Positions 45,279 to 55,800 are shown, counted from the stretch's first letter. The stretch: DNA of 64,000 nucleotides from Takakia lepidozioides (GCA_030704615.1 CM060731.1:37136001-37200000); one strand, 5' to 3'. Notes: generated from the sequence alone by a model not told the origin. Numbers and translations are program-made.

Positions 45279-45711
45279 CACGGCATTCTTCATTGCTGCT
45301 CTTTTCTTCTTTATAGCGGCTGTTTGCTCATTATAAATGGTCTCTGCTGGTCGTCTTTAAGATGTAAGAGTTAGAATTGACATTTAAAAAAGTTGACTCA
45401 TGAAAAATCCTAGGTGCATGTAAGAACCGTGAGCAAATAGAAACATACATCCTACCATTGTCACTACCACTTCCTCCACAATTGAGAACACGCTATGGTG
45501 GCATGTTTGTCCTCGCACTTTGAGTGCTTGCAACAATATTGTCGAGGTCAACTACATTTGGATTCTCACGAGACGCATTGTTTTGTAATTCCATGGTACT
45601 CTAGTACGGGAGACAGGGAGCGACGAGAAAAAGATCGAGCTAGGGGTGAACGAACAGATGAACTCGATGGTGAGAATGAGCAGATCACAACAAAGAAACT
45701 CCCTAACATTT

Positions 45712-45743
45712 CGGATTTCCAGGCGGTAGTCCCTGGAAATCCG
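45712..45743. other. Perfect 12-bp stem hairpin
   Basis: CGGATTTCCAGG (45712-45723) and its exact complement CCTGGAAATCCG (45732-45743) are separated by 8 bases. Function unknown. Confidence 0.6.
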
Positions 45744-45927
45744 ACTTCCGCAGGGAAGCTTCACATACGCACCACGTCACATTTCTTTTCATTGTCTGTT
45801 CCTCCCGTGCGGTAGGTGAAGGGTATCAATTTGTGATGGGTGAGGGGTGTCCGTTTGTGATGCATCCACCAATCATCTAATCCTCCTAAAGGTACTAGAG
45901 GCCATAATTTGCTTAAATTCCACGCCC

Positions 45928-46030
45928 AACGGACGTGAGCAGAGTTCGGGCTTTCATGGAGTTGACAAACTACTATCGACGGTTTGTCAAGGGATTTAGT
46001 GTTATTGCAAAGGCTCTAACCAAGGGTAGT
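45928..46030 (+). pseudogene. Short Gypsy relic, RT/RNase H junction
   Basis: The plus strand encodes TDVSRVRAFMELTNYYRRFV and GFSVIAKALTKG, nearly the same as the RT-RNase H connection of the large Gypsy element at 54840-54945. It is an isolated fragment on the opposite strand. Confidence 0.8.
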
Positions 46031-46490
46031 TGCAAGGTAAGGTGGACCTAAAGCGGCGGATGCTTGTTTCCATGGAAGTCCATGACCGTCCATAAAATTG
46101 ACAATATTTCCCCAAATAATTTTAAAAGATGATAGACAATGGTTTATTTAACATTTTAAGTAAATGATCTTATCCCAAACATCAAAGGTAAGTTTTACTA
46201 TAAATTTTAGTATAAAATTTGAATAAGATTTGATATATCAAAAATTAGAATTTAGATTGATTTGTCCATATACCACCAAGCCATTGTAGATTATATTTTT
46301 ATATATTTTTACAATAAAGTATGACACTCCTGCAGAGGACTTCTTCTCTTTCCCCATAAGCTGGCACCTGTCATGCAAACCCACAAGTTGGCCTCATTAG
46401 GAAACAACCTCTACATTCCAGATCAAAAACAAAAAAAACCAAGCATGTCGGGGGCTGAGAGCAGCAAGTGCTCGGGGTCTCGAGAGGGGG
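46031..46490. other. AT-rich sequence, no gene
   Basis: No features beyond A/T-rich words. Confidence 0.4.
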
Positions 46491-46493
46491 CAA

Positions 46494-46610
46494 CAAAGAG
46501 AAAATAAAAAGGTGTGGGGGAGTGACTGAGCAACAGCAGCAGCAGCTGCTGAGCACCACGGGCTCAGTCACTCCCCCCCCCCCCCCCCCCCCCCCCCATT
46601 TTTTTATTTT

Positions 46611-46641
<31 letters not shown>

Positions 46642-46665
46642 CCTCTCCCTCCCTCTGGAAACTGG
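46494..46665. repeat. Inverted repeat with expanded C25, CT and A tracts
   Basis: GAGAAAATAAAAAGG..GGGGGAGTGACTGAGC on the left pairs with GCTCAGTCACTCCCC..ATTTTTTTATT..GTTTCTC on the right, around a 30-bp centre of CAG repeats. The right arm contains 25 consecutive C (46573-46597) and a CT run. It could fold back on itself or be a small MITE enlarged by slippage. Confidence 0.6.
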
Positions 46666-46669
46666 GTTT

Positions 46670-48920
46670 ATGGAATTGTTGTCCCGACTTCCATTTTTGA
46701 AAAAAAAAAAAAAAAAAATTTGAAAAATTGGGTTGTAGGGAATTTTAGATGTTTTTCATCCAGAATACATTTCTTTTTCCCTAGTGAAACATTTCTTCAC
46801 TAATACCTATGAGGTTTTGCTTCATCTGGACATCAACCCGGAATATACTGAGTGCAAAACTCCCGTCAGTACTTATTTTTTCAATCCAACCTGGATGAAA
46901 AAAAGACTTCATCTGACATGACCTAAATACGGGACAAGACGGGTATAGTGAATCTTCCCTCATCTCTAAGCCACCGCCATCGCCTTAAAGAGCCGCATAG
47001 GCGGCGCTCACAGGAGCCATAAACACTCATGGATTGGCAGCTCATGGTATCTGCAGCACGAGCACCATCGCTCTTTCCAAGCCGCCATCGCGCGCACTCT
47101 CGCAGCGCAAAAAGAAAGACATTAGGGTTGCGCAGGGTTTTCCTCTGTCTGGCTCGTCATTCATCCTTTTTAGGATGAAAAACATCCACCAGCATGTACG
47201 CCCGACGGACGTTGTCCGTTTCTCATTCGCGGAAGATGGAAAACATCTTATGAAGTTTCCCTAGGAGCCCTCCTCTGGATCTTTGATGAATGGCGGCGTC
47301 TTGGTAGAACAAAGAAGTCTCTCTCTCCCTCCCTTTATAAACCCTACCTTTTGAGACCAAGCTATTTTTTCTTGTGCTTGGCAAGACTTTGCTTTGGTTA
47401 AGGTAGCAGTGTTGTGGTGTTGGCGGAGACCTCCCTGCACGGTTAGCTTGTGGAGAGATGGCGACTCTCCCCCAAACAGTACAAAAAAGGTTCTTTTTCT
47501 GTTTGTCTTGCTTCCCTGCTTTCTTTGGCATTCTCTGCGCTTAGATTCAAGTGTATTTGACCTCAATAGCAAGTGTGGAAGCCTGCTACTCACCTCGTGC
47601 ATCCTCACTAACTCACAATGCGTTGCGCAGGTGAGGGCTTCCACTTGATATACTGATGTCTAGCACAATAATGTGTTCATGTCAGTATTATTCATAACCC
47701 AAAGAGTATGCCACTGATGCTGATTGACCATCATTCATGATCATGATACACATTCAGAGGTCTGGGTGGGATGGCAGGTACTTGGCCATATTTTGGCCTT
47801 GATGTGGTGCAGGTCAAATGGTCATACAGACTTACTGTCAAGCTGGCAAGCTGTAATCCAAGCATACTTACTCAAACCCCATGGGTGTCATGGAGGGTTT
47901 TTAAAAAAAAAACTAAGCAAAAAGAGCACTTGGATATCACAGATTTTAAATACCTTGCCCTGCCAGTATTGGTTTAGACTGGTCTGCAGCACAACTTGCC
48001 CCCACAAGGGAGGTGGATATGTCTGGTAAGTTTTCCAGATTACCCCTATACCTTTATTTCTTGCTAGAGCTTAAAATCAAAGTTCATGACACAACAAGGT
48101 AAAGATAAAGGACTGCATACACATCCTGTGACAGTATATGATACTGTCAGTACACCTTTCACATCATTCCACATTTGACCATGTCATTACACCATGTCCA
48201 TGGGGTATTTCCACTTGACCACCCTGGCTGCCTCAAAAACCAGTTACCAATTATATATTGCTGCCATATTTCATTGTAAGCCGACTATCCACAGGCAGAA
48301 TCTTCACCATACCTTGGCCTAAGCATCTAGCTAACAAAGCCATCCGGGTTGGACCATAACAGGGGCCAACATGGGTACCGAAAGCTGCAACAAACAGTTC
48401 CTTGCAGCCTCTCAAATTGTTTCCAACTCCCATAAGGTAAGCAAAGCAAACTATGCCTGGAAAGCAGATGGTGTCTCTCACACAAGCCATCATAAACCCG
48501 GCTTGTCACAACAAAGCAGAGGTCGTCCACTGGCCAGGCCGAAAATAGCCCATCGTAGAAAGAAGCATTTACATTGTTCTTCATAAATAAATAAATAAAG
48601 GAAAGAGGTAGGATTAAGAAAAACCATAGAGTAGTTTAGTTTTTCAACATCTTAAGATGAGTCCATGGCAACCGATTCCTTCCCCAGCTCTGCAATCCCA
48701 CTTGGCATCCAGCAGCATGTAATTCTGGATTTTCTAAGCTTGATGATTGATGGATGGTGCCACTGTTAAGTGGCTGATATGTCTGATTATTCTTTCATGA
48801 CAACGACCCTAGGGGTCTTGTCTTTGTCTTGACATGACAAAAAGTATCTTCCCTCTCTTTTTGCTGCTCACAAAAATAAACAAACACCAAAGGAAAGAGG
48901 GTGCAGAAAAAATTAAAAAG
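46670..48920. other. No gene recognised
   Basis: Includes a minus-strand ORF of 102-127 codons near 47230-47640 without a family signature, and TTTTTCATCC/GGATGAAAAA words (46755, 47165) like those clustered at 50.5-51.0 kb. Confidence 0.35.
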
Positions 48921-48927
48921 ATTGTAC

Positions 48928-49640
48928 TCATAAGACGTGCCGTAGCCTTGTGGCCATTGACCCCGCGCCAGTTTGAGCGGAAACAAAAAAGACAGAACCT
49001 ACCTCTGTCAGGGGCTGACATTGGTAGTAAGACTTGCCTTCATATATAGAATTAATCCGGGTTTTCCAGATATCCTTTAGAAATTCCTTCACACAAACAT
49101 CAATCTGTTGTGTGTGATTTGCCCAATAACTAGGCCTCAAGAGGGCCTGGGCTTTTGGCTCAGCCTCGAGACTTTCAAAGTTGGTAAACAGAGGTACAGG
49201 CACAATTCCCTTGATAGATTTGAAGAGAGAGTCTCTTTGGCGAGAGAACCCCGGACATTGTATCAAAAAATGAGTATTGTCTTCAAATTGCCCAGACAAC
49301 GGGTAATTGCACTCTCCCTTTCCTCTCTGCTTCTGTTTATTGTTCAAAGGTAGGCTTCATGCCCTGAGTTTAAGTTTCAGTCTAGTGCCGAGAGTGGGTA
49401 GACCCTTGAGGTCATCCAAGATGTCCTCCCCCATGTCACTAACTAGAAACAAGTTCAGGGAAGTTTTCTGCCTAACTTCATTTTCATCAGACAATCTCAT
49501 GGCAACACATGGCTTTGGACACTACACAGCCTCTAAGTCAGATTTATCAACCCATATTGCAGATCCGTACTCCAAGGCAGGTCTAATAATACGACAAAGC
49601 ATGGTTTTCTTAACCTCAGAGTTGATCCCTCTGCAGAAGA
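48928..49640 (-). mobile_element. LINE-type reverse transcriptase C-terminal fragment
   Basis: From 49640 down the minus strand reads KKTMLCRIIRPALEYGSAIW, the end of the non-LTR reverse transcriptase thumb region, then (after a stop) a zinc-finger-like tail with EDNTHFLIQCPGFSRQRDSL. It ends in ordinary sequence at about 48930. The layout matches a 5'-truncated LINE relic related to the one at 14104-14322. Confidence 0.65.
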
Positions 49641-49674
49641 AGTTAAAAAGAGAGAGGGAGAGGGAAGATACTAT

Positions 49675-49910
49675 GTCATGTCAAGACATGGACAAGACCC
49701 ACAAGGGTCATTGTCAATTAAAGACATAAACAGCCCATAAACAGGGCACCATCTAACACTTCCATTCTTGTCATGACTTCCCAATTGATTTCACCCAATC
49801 ATTCATGATCAAACAGGGTGGGAGGGCGGGGTTTGTTTATGTACAGGTCATGACAACAAGACAAGCATATAAGCAAACATCTTGTGTACTGAAAAATCAG
49901 ATTGCTACAG
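49675..49910 (+). repeat. 235-bp direct repeat, copy 1 (copy 2 at 51447-51680)
   Basis: Starts TCATGTCAAGACATGGACAA and includes GGGTGGGAGGGCGGGG. The second copy is 1772 bp away in the same orientation with few differences. Both are followed by R192-like sequence, so the duplication probably included part of that array. Confidence 0.8.
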
Positions 49911-50400
49911 CCTGTCATACCCTTTCCTGGCACCATAATTACAACAAGACATGCATAAAACAAAACATCTTGGGTATGTGAAACTAGCCTGCAATATTAC
50001 ATATTCAAGACATGCCCTTCCAACAAACATCTTGGGTATGACAAAATAATTTGCAGCCTACCTTATCAGTATTACCCCAAGACATGCATCATGCAAGGCA
50101 TCTTGGGCAAGTAAGAACAGCCTGTCATATTACCGATTCAAGATATGTACACACAAGCATCTTGATGGACCAGCCTGCAGTTTATCAGATTCCAAGCATG
50201 CAACCAAGTAACCCTCTTGGGCATGACAAAGCATATTGCAGCCTCATTCTTTACCATTTGTCATTACCCCAAGACATGCATCATGCAAGGCTCCTCGGGT
50301 AGGTAAGAACAGCCTGCCATACGACAGATTCAAGACATGTATACACAAGCATCTTGATGGACCAGCCTGCAGTTTATTAGATTCATTTTTCATCCGTGCA
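49911..50400 (+). repeat. R192 repeat array
   Basis: Units start at GACATGCATCATGCAAGG (50081 and 50273, period 192 bp). Each contains GATGGACCAGCCTGCAGTTT and CAAGCATGCAACCAAGTAA. Flanking partial units extend to about 49911. Non-coding. Confidence 0.75.
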
Positions 50401-50561
50401 GGATGAGTAATCAACACCACATTTTTCGAAACCCGACGGATGTCATCCGTTAGTTAGGTTTAAACAGTAGGTTATAGGGTAGGGGTTAGGGTTTCACTCC
50501 TTGATTAACCATAATTAAGAGTAATTAATCATCAGTCCAAGGCCATCATAGGTTGTACATT

Positions 50562-51001
50562 TCATCCGGTTCGGATGAAAAAGTCATTGAGTTCATCAGT
50601 TGGAGAAAGTTCGTCAGTAGGATTGAAAAACAGTAAATAACATCCAAAGCATCGGTTTTACATCATAACATGTAATTCAACATCCCCAAAAGAATTTTTT
50701 TGTGCCTCATCCAATACGGAAAAAAAAACAATAAAAGAGGAATGAACGAATTAGTATCATGGTATTTTTCATCCGGTATGGATGGAAAAAATAGGATGCC
50801 AGTGGCAACCCCTACAGAGGTAATTCCTCATTCTCTGGTGACTCATCCGGTATGGGTGAAAGTCAATAAAAGAAGAATGAAAAAATCATAAACTCAGCTT
50901 AGAGGTAATTTAATGTCCACCCTGGTAGTTCATCCGGTATGGATGAAAAATTGTTATAGGGCGGGTGAAAAAACTGTCACAATCCATCCGGTATAGATGG
51001 A
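50562..51001. repeat. Cluster of TTTCATCC-GGATGAAA palindromes
   Basis: Five short imperfect palindromes: TTTCATCCGGTTCGGATGAA at 50562, then TTCATCCGGTATGGATGAA or close variants at about 50767, 50844, 50929 and 50984. Each is an inverted repeat of 6-9 bp around a 3-5 bp centre, separated by 54-205 bp. Confidence 0.65.
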
Positions 51002-51097
51002 AAAACAGGAAACTAACACTCCCTCTCTCTCTCTCCTCTCTTTTGTGCTCCTCACAAACCCTAGGGTGTCTCTTGACCCAAAATAACTATTGCCTTC

Positions 51098-51190
51098 TGG
51101 TAGAAAAGTGGATACCTTTGTGACACTAATCGGTGGAGTGAACCCATAACCACTTCCGAGGAGGTATGTGCCCATTACCACTGGGCTTGG
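51098..51190 (-). mobile_element. tRNA-headed SINE, family S1, copy 2
   Basis: Minus strand CCCAGTGGTAATGGGCACAT and GGTTCACTCC correspond to the A- and B-box regions of the copy at 20908-21004, with the same spacing. Confidence 0.65.
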
Positions 51191-51446
51191 TTGTCTCTGA
51201 TGCATGAACAACTACCACATAGGCGATCATATCTCTAAAAAACAACCCCCATCTCAAGAAATACTAATGCTCAACATATGTCTTGTTATATTGTATAGAA
51301 ACCATGTACTCCCAAAATATCTGATGCAGGTAATAATAATATGTGACGTCTCCCGAAAGAAGCGTAAATTATGGTAAAAACCACTGAGGGAAAGAGGGGG
51401 TAGAAAAAGTTAATAAGAGAGAGGTCGAGAGTGGGAAGATATTCAT

Positions 51447-51781
51447 GTCATGTCAAGACATGGACAAGACCCTACTAGTGTCATTGTCAATTAAAGACAT
51501 AAACAACCCATAAACAGGGCACCATCTAACATTTCCATTCTAGTCATGACTTCCCAATTGATTTCACCCAATCATTCATGATAAAACAGGGTGGGAGGGC
51601 GGGGTTTGTTTATGTATAGGTCATGACAACAAGACAAGCATATAAGCAAATATCTTGTGTACTGAAAAATCAGATTGATGGACCATCTTGATGGACTAGC
51701 CTGCAATTTATCAGATTTCAAGCATGCAACCAAGTAATCTTCTTGGGCATGACAAAACATATTGCAACTCACTCTTTGCCA
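51447..51781 (+). repeat. Direct-repeat copy 2 plus interrupted R192 unit
   Basis: 51447-51680 repeats 49675-49910. The R192 unit that follows runs to CACTCTTTGCCA and is cut there by the Gypsy element; the same unit resumes at 63119 with GCCATTTGTAAGTACCCC. Confidence 0.8.
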
Positions 51782-52297
51782 TGTCGTGCGCATACATATC
51801 GCTACACAACTACATCGTTGTCCAAAAACCACACAACACATGTGCACACCACACACTAGTATACCACTAGTCTACCACTAGTCCAGCCACTAGTCCAACC
51901 ACTAGGCTACAACTAGTCAGTCACTAGGCTGCCACTACGCTGCCCACTATGGCAGTCACTAGTCCACACAATGATAAAGAAGAAGAATACAAGCACAAGC
52001 TCATGCGAGCTCACAAAGCTGAAGCATAAACTCATGCATATATAACCTCATCACTCAAATACAAGTCAAGCCAAGTGCACCCCACGCCATGGGGAATCCA
52101 CACTACGGCGCCATAGCTAGGCGCGGTGAGGCTCAACTCGAGAAAGATGAGCCTCCCGCGCTTGCCGTGAAGATAACCACTCCAGGGCCTAAATCTGCCT
52201 TGACCCCTGGATTGACACTTGGGCCAATCCCAAATGTCAATATGTAAAAGCTAGCTATTTCCTAGCTAGTTTCACACTAGTGGTAAATAACTTGACA
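51782..52297 (-). repeat. Left-end LTR unit (segment A plus core)
   Basis: Segment A is 51782-51972 (rich in CCACTAGTC words) and the core is 51974-52297. The unit starts TGTCGTGCGC and ends TTGACA, giving TGTC..GACA inverted ends next to the target duplication. The core matches 62794-63118 with about four differences. Confidence 0.8.
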
Positions 52298-52299
52298 GC

Positions 52300-52479
52300 T
52301 GTCGTGCGCATACATATCGCTACACAACTACATCGCTGTCCAAAACCACACAACACATGTGCACACCACACACTAGTATATCTACCACTAGTCCCACTAG
52401 TCCAACCACTAGGCTACAACTAGTCAGTCACTAGGCTGCCACTACGCTGCCCACTATGGCAGTCACTAGTCCACACAAT
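52300..52479 (-). repeat. Second copy of LTR segment A (A')
   Basis: Repeats 51782-51972 with several substitutions and small indels. It lies between the left LTR core and the polypurine tract. Its junction with the core forms the perfect palindrome GACAGCTGTC. Confidence 0.85.
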
Positions 52480-52492
52480 CGCCCCCCTAGCT
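52479..52492 (-). promoter_or_regulatory. Polypurine tract (plus-strand DNA primer)
   Basis: On the element's sense strand GCTAGGGGGGCGA lies directly before segment A'. An A/G-run at the internal edge of the 3' LTR is the usual primer site for second-strand synthesis. Its position says the 3' LTR begins with A', not with the core. Confidence 0.65.
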
Positions 52493-52737
52493 GGTGCTTA
52501 GGTCCCTCTAAGTCCAGGTAGCCACAAGATGTGATAGTGACCATAGCCTCACTAAGTCCTCCACCACTATCCCTACTACACTCAAACTCGATAGATCAAG
52601 AGGCCGGGTGCAAGAGTTGCCCCATCGTTAGTCGCCGTCTTGCAACCTGTGAACTTGAGCTTGGGATCTCATGTATTGACTCCTATGAGCTTGGCCTCCC
52701 ATGTCTTGTTAGCTGCCTCCAGTCATGTCCACTGCCA

Positions 52738-53034
52738 CTATCCCAAGCAGTGTGGACACAACCAATCTCCGTCAGGAACCTTCTCAAGAGGGTGTCAAGC
52801 ATCCCATATGCCAACCCCTTGAGCATCGATCACACACCAGCATGGTGGCTGCCCCTTGGCAGACCCACAGAGCATGCACCTCAAACCTGCAGGTACCACT
52901 GCCAAGTTTTGGGTCAACTCTGCCATCGACATTGGGAAGGTGACATGGCGCACAATTACGCACATGGTCCTTCCAAGTCATGCCATCCCGACCCTCCAAG
53001 ATCAGGACCCCTGAGGGCAACACCTCTCGAACCC
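52738..53034 (-). pseudogene. Integrase C-terminal tail with PHD finger
   Basis: After a frame change at the end of the integrase ORF, the sense strand reads LRVREVLPSGVLILEGRDG and NCAPCHLPNVDGRVDP, then the PHD finger: CMLCGSA (first C-x2-C, 52878-52867, in a neighbouring frame), MLVCDRCSRGWHMGCLTP, and after another shift PDGDWLCPHCLG with stop TAG at 52740-52738. This gives the C4-H-C3 zinc ligand series and the Trp and hydrophobic spacing of PHD fingers, which usually read methylated or unmodified histone H3 tails. Here it would sit at the integrase C-terminus, the place where chromoviruses carry a chromodomain. Confidence 0.8.
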
Positions 53035-54042
53035 TCAGAACACGCCCTGCAGTACATCCAGAGTCGTAGGAGCAGTCTGCTGCAAATAAACATAGTCACC
53101 AGGGCTAAACCTCCGAACCCCAGGACGATATCCTCCACCACGTATAGTGGCATACCTCAACGTATCACGGTGCTGTGCAATGGCAAGGTTCTCAAAAGCC
53201 ATGGGCATGACTTTCTTGAACAACTCTGCACGCTGATCACATGCACGTACCCACACGTCCGGATCGTCAAGGTTAAGGACTTGAGCAGTGTCCCTACGAA
53301 TGGCTGCAGGCAAATCCGGCTCTCGGCCAAAGAGAAGGAAATATGGTGAGAAGGAGGCAAGTGATGCTTGTTTGCTGAACCTGTAGCCCATGGCTAACCA
53401 AGGAACCTGAAGATCCCAATCTCCTAGGTGTCCCTTCTGCAAGCCATACTTGCGCAAACCCCTCTTCACCGTCTGAACAACTCTCTCTGCTAAGCCATCG
53501 GCCTCAGGATGATCCCGAGAAGTGGTGCGGTGGTCTATCAAGGCTTTATCACACAAAGCCTGAAACTCCCCCAAGAACTCTCTCCCTTGGTCCGTGAGTA
53601 CCTCAGCTGGAGCACCAAATCGGCTAAGCACACGATCCAAGAATGCATACGCAGCCCCCTCACTAGCCTTGTCAGGCAATGGAACCAACTCAATCCACTT
53701 GGAGAAGTGCTCCACCATCACCAACACATATCTGTGGTGGCGCATAGTCAGTGGCAACGGTCCTGCGAAGTCAAGACTCCACCTGTAGCCCAATCCCATG
53801 ATAGGTAAAGGATGCAACTGTGGTGTAGGGGCGTTGAATGAAGCACGCACCCTGTCACACACCATGCACCTAGCCACAAACTGTTGCACCTCTGTATGCA
53901 TACCACGCCACCAATACTGCCCCTGCAGTAAACTGTGAGTGCGTCGCACTCCAAAATGCCCCAACTCCTCATGGGCATGCCGCACTAACCGTGCACGCTG
54001 TGTGGGGTGAGGCACAATCCTCACCCGACCATCCTCCCACAC
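53035..54042 (-). CDS. Gypsy integrase
   Basis: One open frame of 335 codons. The zinc-binding HHCC domain has HAHEELGHFG and CMVCDRV; the catalytic core has Asp in SLDFAGPL, Asp in VLTDQGREF and Glu in HPEADGLAERV; the C-terminal part has FSPGDYVYLQQ. Integrase joins the element's cDNA ends to target DNA. The frame ends early at a shift leading into the PHD tail. This is the best-preserved pol domain together with RT. Confidence 0.93.
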   Translation of the reverse strand: MWEDGRVRIVPHPTQRARLVRHAHEELGHFGVRRTHSLLQGQYWWRGMHTEVQQFVARCMVCDRVRASFNAPTPQLHPLPIMGLGYRWSLDFAGPLPLTMRHHRYVLVMVEHFSKWIELVPLPDKASEGAAYAFLDRVLSRFGAPAEVLTDQGREFLGEFQALCDKALIDHRTTSRDHPEADGLAERVVQTVKRGLRKYGLQKGHLGDWDLQVPWLAMGYRFSKQASLASFSPYFLLFGREPDLPAAIRRDTAQVLNLDDPDVWVRACDQRAELFKKVMPMAFENLAIAQHRDTLRYATIRGGGYRPGVRRFSPGDYVYLQQTAPTTLDVLQGVF

Positions 54043-54955
54043 TCGAAGTAGGTGTATCCCCTCCCTTGAACCTCTTGGCTCGTTGCAGGATCCGATCCCT
54101 CTCCCTGGCAGTCACAATGGCTGCCGTGTCTCCCGTGCGGAGGTAGTCCAACACAGCCGAATCCTCATGTATATCTCTGGCACCACCTAGCTCATCACTA
54201 GCCTCAGGGTCCTCAGACACTCCGTCTACAGTCATCCCTGTTGTAGGTCCAATCTGACCTCCCGATGCCAAGATACACAAAAATGCAGATGCGTGCCATC
54301 CCGGCACCATCTCCTCGTCCGTCTCACCATGCCACCGAGCTCCAGTGTCATCCTGCTGGCTCATGCATGGATTGCGACTCAATCCATCCGCATCCCGATT
54401 GACCAAACCCGGTCGATGCACAACCTGAAAGTCATACTCCTGGAGTATAAGTGCCCACCGTGCAAGCTTCCCCGTAAGCTTGTCTGACTCCATCAACCAC
54501 TTGAGTGGCTGGTGATCCGTGACAAGGGTGAAAAGATTGCCGTATAGATAGCACCTGAAGTGTGCCACGGCCCACACTGCAGCTAAGCACTCTCCCTCAT
54601 ATGAGCTGTACTTAGCCTCTGCAGCGTTGTTCGAGCGGCTAGCGTAAGCCACTACGAACTCTCTTCCCTCATCATCCACCTGTGTGAGCACCGCTCCAAG
54701 CCCCAGCATGCTCCAATCCGTATGCAGCTGAAAGGGACGCCCCCTGATAGGTCGTCTCAAGATAGGCGCCGAGGTCAACCTCGCCTTGAGCTCTTGAAAA
54801 GCTCGTTCCTGCTCATCTTCCCACTGCCACTCCTGGTCCACCTTGGTCAGCTTGGTTAGAGCCTTTGCAATGGTACTAAATCCCTTGACAAACCGTCTAT
54901 AATAGTTTGCCAACCCCATGAAAGCTCGAACTCGGCTCACATCCGTGGGGCCCAA
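54043..54955 (-). CDS. Gypsy RNase H and connection
   Basis: Opens with the RT connection (VRAFMGLANYYRRFVKGFS), then RNase H with LHTDWSMLGLGAVL, YEGECLAAVWA, VTDHQPLKWL and RPGLVNRDADGLSR. RNase H removes the RNA template during cDNA synthesis. A one-base frame change near 54950 separates it from RT, and another near 54060 from integrase. An acidic linker precedes integrase. Confidence 0.92.
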
Positions 54956-55800
54956 TGGCCTCTACCTTAGTCTGCTGTACCCCCAATCCTCCAGGATATA
55001 TCATGTGACCCAGATACTCAATCTGGTTGTGGAAAAACTTGCACTTCCCCGGATGCAACTTCAATCCGTGCGCTCTCAAGCGCTCCAATACCACCTGAAG
55101 GTGTCTCTCATGCTCCTCCATCGTAACACTAAAGATGATGATGTCATCTATGTAGCACCGAGCAAAGTCCACCCCTGCTAGAATCCTATCCATGACTCTC
55201 TGAAACTCTGCAGGAGCATTCTTAAGCCCAAATGGTAAGAACCGCCACTGATATAGGCAATCCTTGCCGTGCTCATTGATCCCCCAGAATGCCGTCTTCT
55301 GCTTGTCCGCCTCCTTGATTGGCAACTGGTGATATCCGGATCGTAAATCCAAAGTGCTAAAGGCCTTAGCATGCCCGATGGCATCAAAGATCTCCTCTGG
55401 TGTTGGCATGGCATACTTATCGGACTTGGTCTGACGATTTACAGGCCGGTAATCACCGCACATACGTCTCTCCGTCCAATTGCCATAGACATCCTTCTTG
55501 GCTGGCATCACTGTGGCTGAAGCATACTCTCCACCAGAGAGCTCCACCAAACCTGCCTCCCAGAGATCTTGAGTCCTCATCTGAATCAAAGACCTCTCCA
55601 TGTCACTGTATCTATAGGGTCTCCGAAAGATTGGCGTGTCAGTGGCCAACTCAATACGGATCTCTTGACCCTTCAGTGCTCCCAAGTCCTTCAAACTGAA
55701 GGCAAAGCAATTCCTGTAAGCCCTCAGGAACCGCCGTATACGTCGTCTCTCTCCTCCGGTGACAATGGGTCCAATGTCAGGCTCCCAATTGTCCTCCGTA
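54897..55800 (-). CDS. Gypsy reverse transcriptase
   Basis: Family motifs in order: FRRPYRYSDMER, MPAKKDVYGNWTERRMCGDY, FSTLDLRSGYHQLPI, KTAFWG, YQWRFLPFGLKNAP and the active site CYIDDIIIFS (about 55130-55160), then HERHLQVVLERLRAHGLKL and IEYLGHMI. The frame is open throughout. The N-terminal linker to about 55800 is in frame. It copies the element RNA into cDNA. Confidence 0.95.

Noticed and set aside
50081-50400. R192 array as a CRISPR-like or centromeric satellite
   Set aside because: Units are 192 bp without spacer structure, the arrays are short and scattered, and the genome is eukaryotic.
51782-52479. Nested solo LTR or a second Gypsy element at the left end
   Set aside because: A and A' flank the core as direct repeats with no extra target duplication between them; one target duplication encloses the whole structure.
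52531-53349. 272-codon plus-strand ORF
   Set aside because: It is the antisense shadow of the integrase C-terminus and PHD region, which have clear family motifs on the minus strand.
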